Assembly: GCA_020025675.1 (NCBI GenBank)
Contig: JAHHRS010000081.1
Coordinates: 1 to 5,805, forward strand
From: Oscillospiraceae bacterium
GTDB taxonomy: Bacteria > Bacillota > Clostridia > Oscillospirales > Oscillospiraceae
Direction of reading: 5' to 3'
Length of the DNA stretch: 5,805 nt
The notes beneath the pieces are model-generated. The model had not been told where the DNA came from. It saw nothing but the letters and a program-made list of their open reading frames with translations, and did no database searches. Of the stretch, positions 5,179 to 5,805 are shown piece by piece (positions within the stretch are counted from its first letter, which is position 1; the number at the start of each line of letters is the position of its first letter). Both the position numbers and the translations under genes were made by a program.

Positions 5179-5805
5179 ATGTATAACACTTTAAAGAAAA
5201 AATTTAAAGATTTGTTTGGTAGAGATGCCAAATGGATTTTCTCCGCCCCCGGACGTACAGAACTGGGCGGAAATCACACTGACCACCAGTGCGGACTGGT
5301 TCTTGCAGCTGCAGTCAATCTTGACAGCAAAGCAGCAGTTGCTCCAAACGGTGAAGATATTATTCGGGTTTTCTCTGAGGGCTATCCCTTGTGTGAAATA
5401 TCTTTGCCTGCGGGCGAGCCTGACGAGCAGGAATTCGGCACTACTTTATCTATTATAAAAGGGGTTGCAGCCCGGTTTTCACAGTTTGGCCTCCACGTTT
5501 CGGGCTTCGATGCCTATGTTAGCTCTGATGTGCTTCCGGGCAGCGGCCTTTCCTCATCCGCCGCTTTTGAGGTGCTGATTGGTGTAATTATAAATTATAT
5601 GGGTTCATGGGGTCTTACCCCGGCTGAGATCGCCATGGTAGGTCAGTATGCGGAAAATGTATATTTCGGAAAGCCCTGCGGGCTTATGGACCAGACCGCC
5701 TCTTCCGTTGGAAATATAATTGCAATAGATTTTAAAAATCCGGAAAATCCGGATATACAGCCTTTAGCCTTTGATTTTTCCGCCTGCGGTTACGCGCTCT
5801 GTATT
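5179..5805 (+). CDS. Galactokinase-like GHMP kinase, 3' end cut off by window
   Basis: The reading frame is open from ATG 5179 to the last base (209 codons); an in-frame stop lies at 5167-5169, and AGGATGAG (5163-5170) is the ribosome binding site. Galactokinases phosphorylate galactose at C1 using ATP, the entry step of the Leloir pathway, in the cytoplasm. Three family signatures are visible: the sugar motif APGRTELGGNHTDHQCG (23-39), the ATP-binding GHMP motif LPGSGLSSSAAFE (119-131), and the catalytic-base segment CGLMDQTASSVG (167-178) with Asp171. Arg26 and Asp35 are conserved. Where classical enzymes have GEHTDY, this one has GNHTDH, so the sugar-contacting Glu is Asn32. Family members are usually about 390-430 residues, so roughly half is missing. 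It is a divergent galactokinase-family protein; I am less sure that galactose is the substrate. Confidence 0.88.
   Translation, partial: MYNTLKKKFKDLFGRDAKWIFSAPGRTELGGNHTDHQCGLVLAAAVNLDSKAAVAPNGEDIIRVFSEGYPLCEISLPAGEPDEQEFGTTLSIIKGVAARFSQFGLHVSGFDAYVSSDVLPGSGLSSSAAFEVLIGVIINYMGSWGLTPAEIAMVGQYAENVYFGKPCGLMDQTASSVGNIIAIDFKNPENPDIQPLAFDFSACGYALCI

Overview
The window looks like a chromosomal segment of a low-to-moderate GC Gram-positive anaerobe, most likely a gut-type member of the Clostridia. The reasons are strong AGGAGG-like ribosome binding sites at almost every gene, near-consensus sigma-A promoters, T-tailed hairpin terminators, and a DUF3793 gene next to a short-chain flavodoxin, a pairing I associate with Clostridia. 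The taxonomic call is inference from gene content, not a database match. I see no tRNA, rRNA, insertion sequence, CRISPR array or phage gene.

Layout. Positions 1-90 are the tail of a rightward transcription unit outside the window: an extended hairpin followed by a textbook intrinsic terminator. A MATE-family efflux pump follows on the minus strand (124-1437, GTG start). It diverges from a two-gene plus-strand operon, DUF3793 (1722-2270) and flavodoxin (2315-2725). The 284-base space between them holds both promoters. It also holds two related inverted repeats (GTTAGA-N4-[TG]CTAAC), one exactly at the predicted start of the operon transcript and one in its leader, with a terminator-like hairpin between them. 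A 230-base non-coding stretch with a strong GC-rich hairpin separates the flavodoxin from the next, convergent gene.

The right half has a minus-strand pair: a MerR-family regulator (5004-4159) and, downstream of it, an oxidoreductase of the 2,4-diaminopentanoate dehydrogenase / dihydrodipicolinate reductase-like family (4047-2956). The oxidoreductase has its own promoter, whose 19-base spacer is the kind MerR proteins activate. Diverging from merR is a galactokinase-like GHMP kinase (from 5179) that runs off the right edge; 209 codons are visible.

How the genes may work together. The most coherent story is a metal-responsive (probably iron-responsive) flavodoxin module. Flavodoxin replaces ferredoxin when iron is short, and the two boxes use GTTAG/CTAAC half-sites like those bound by DtxR/IdeR-type repressors; the Cys-containing DUF3793 protein is the unknown partner. 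The second story is a local regulator-enzyme pair, MerR plus the dehydrogenase-like protein, with an 11-base motif shared by both upstream regions. The galactokinase-like gene has its own strong promoter; its sugar-binding motif carries Asn where classical galactokinases have Glu, so its substrate is uncertain. The MATE pump appears independent.
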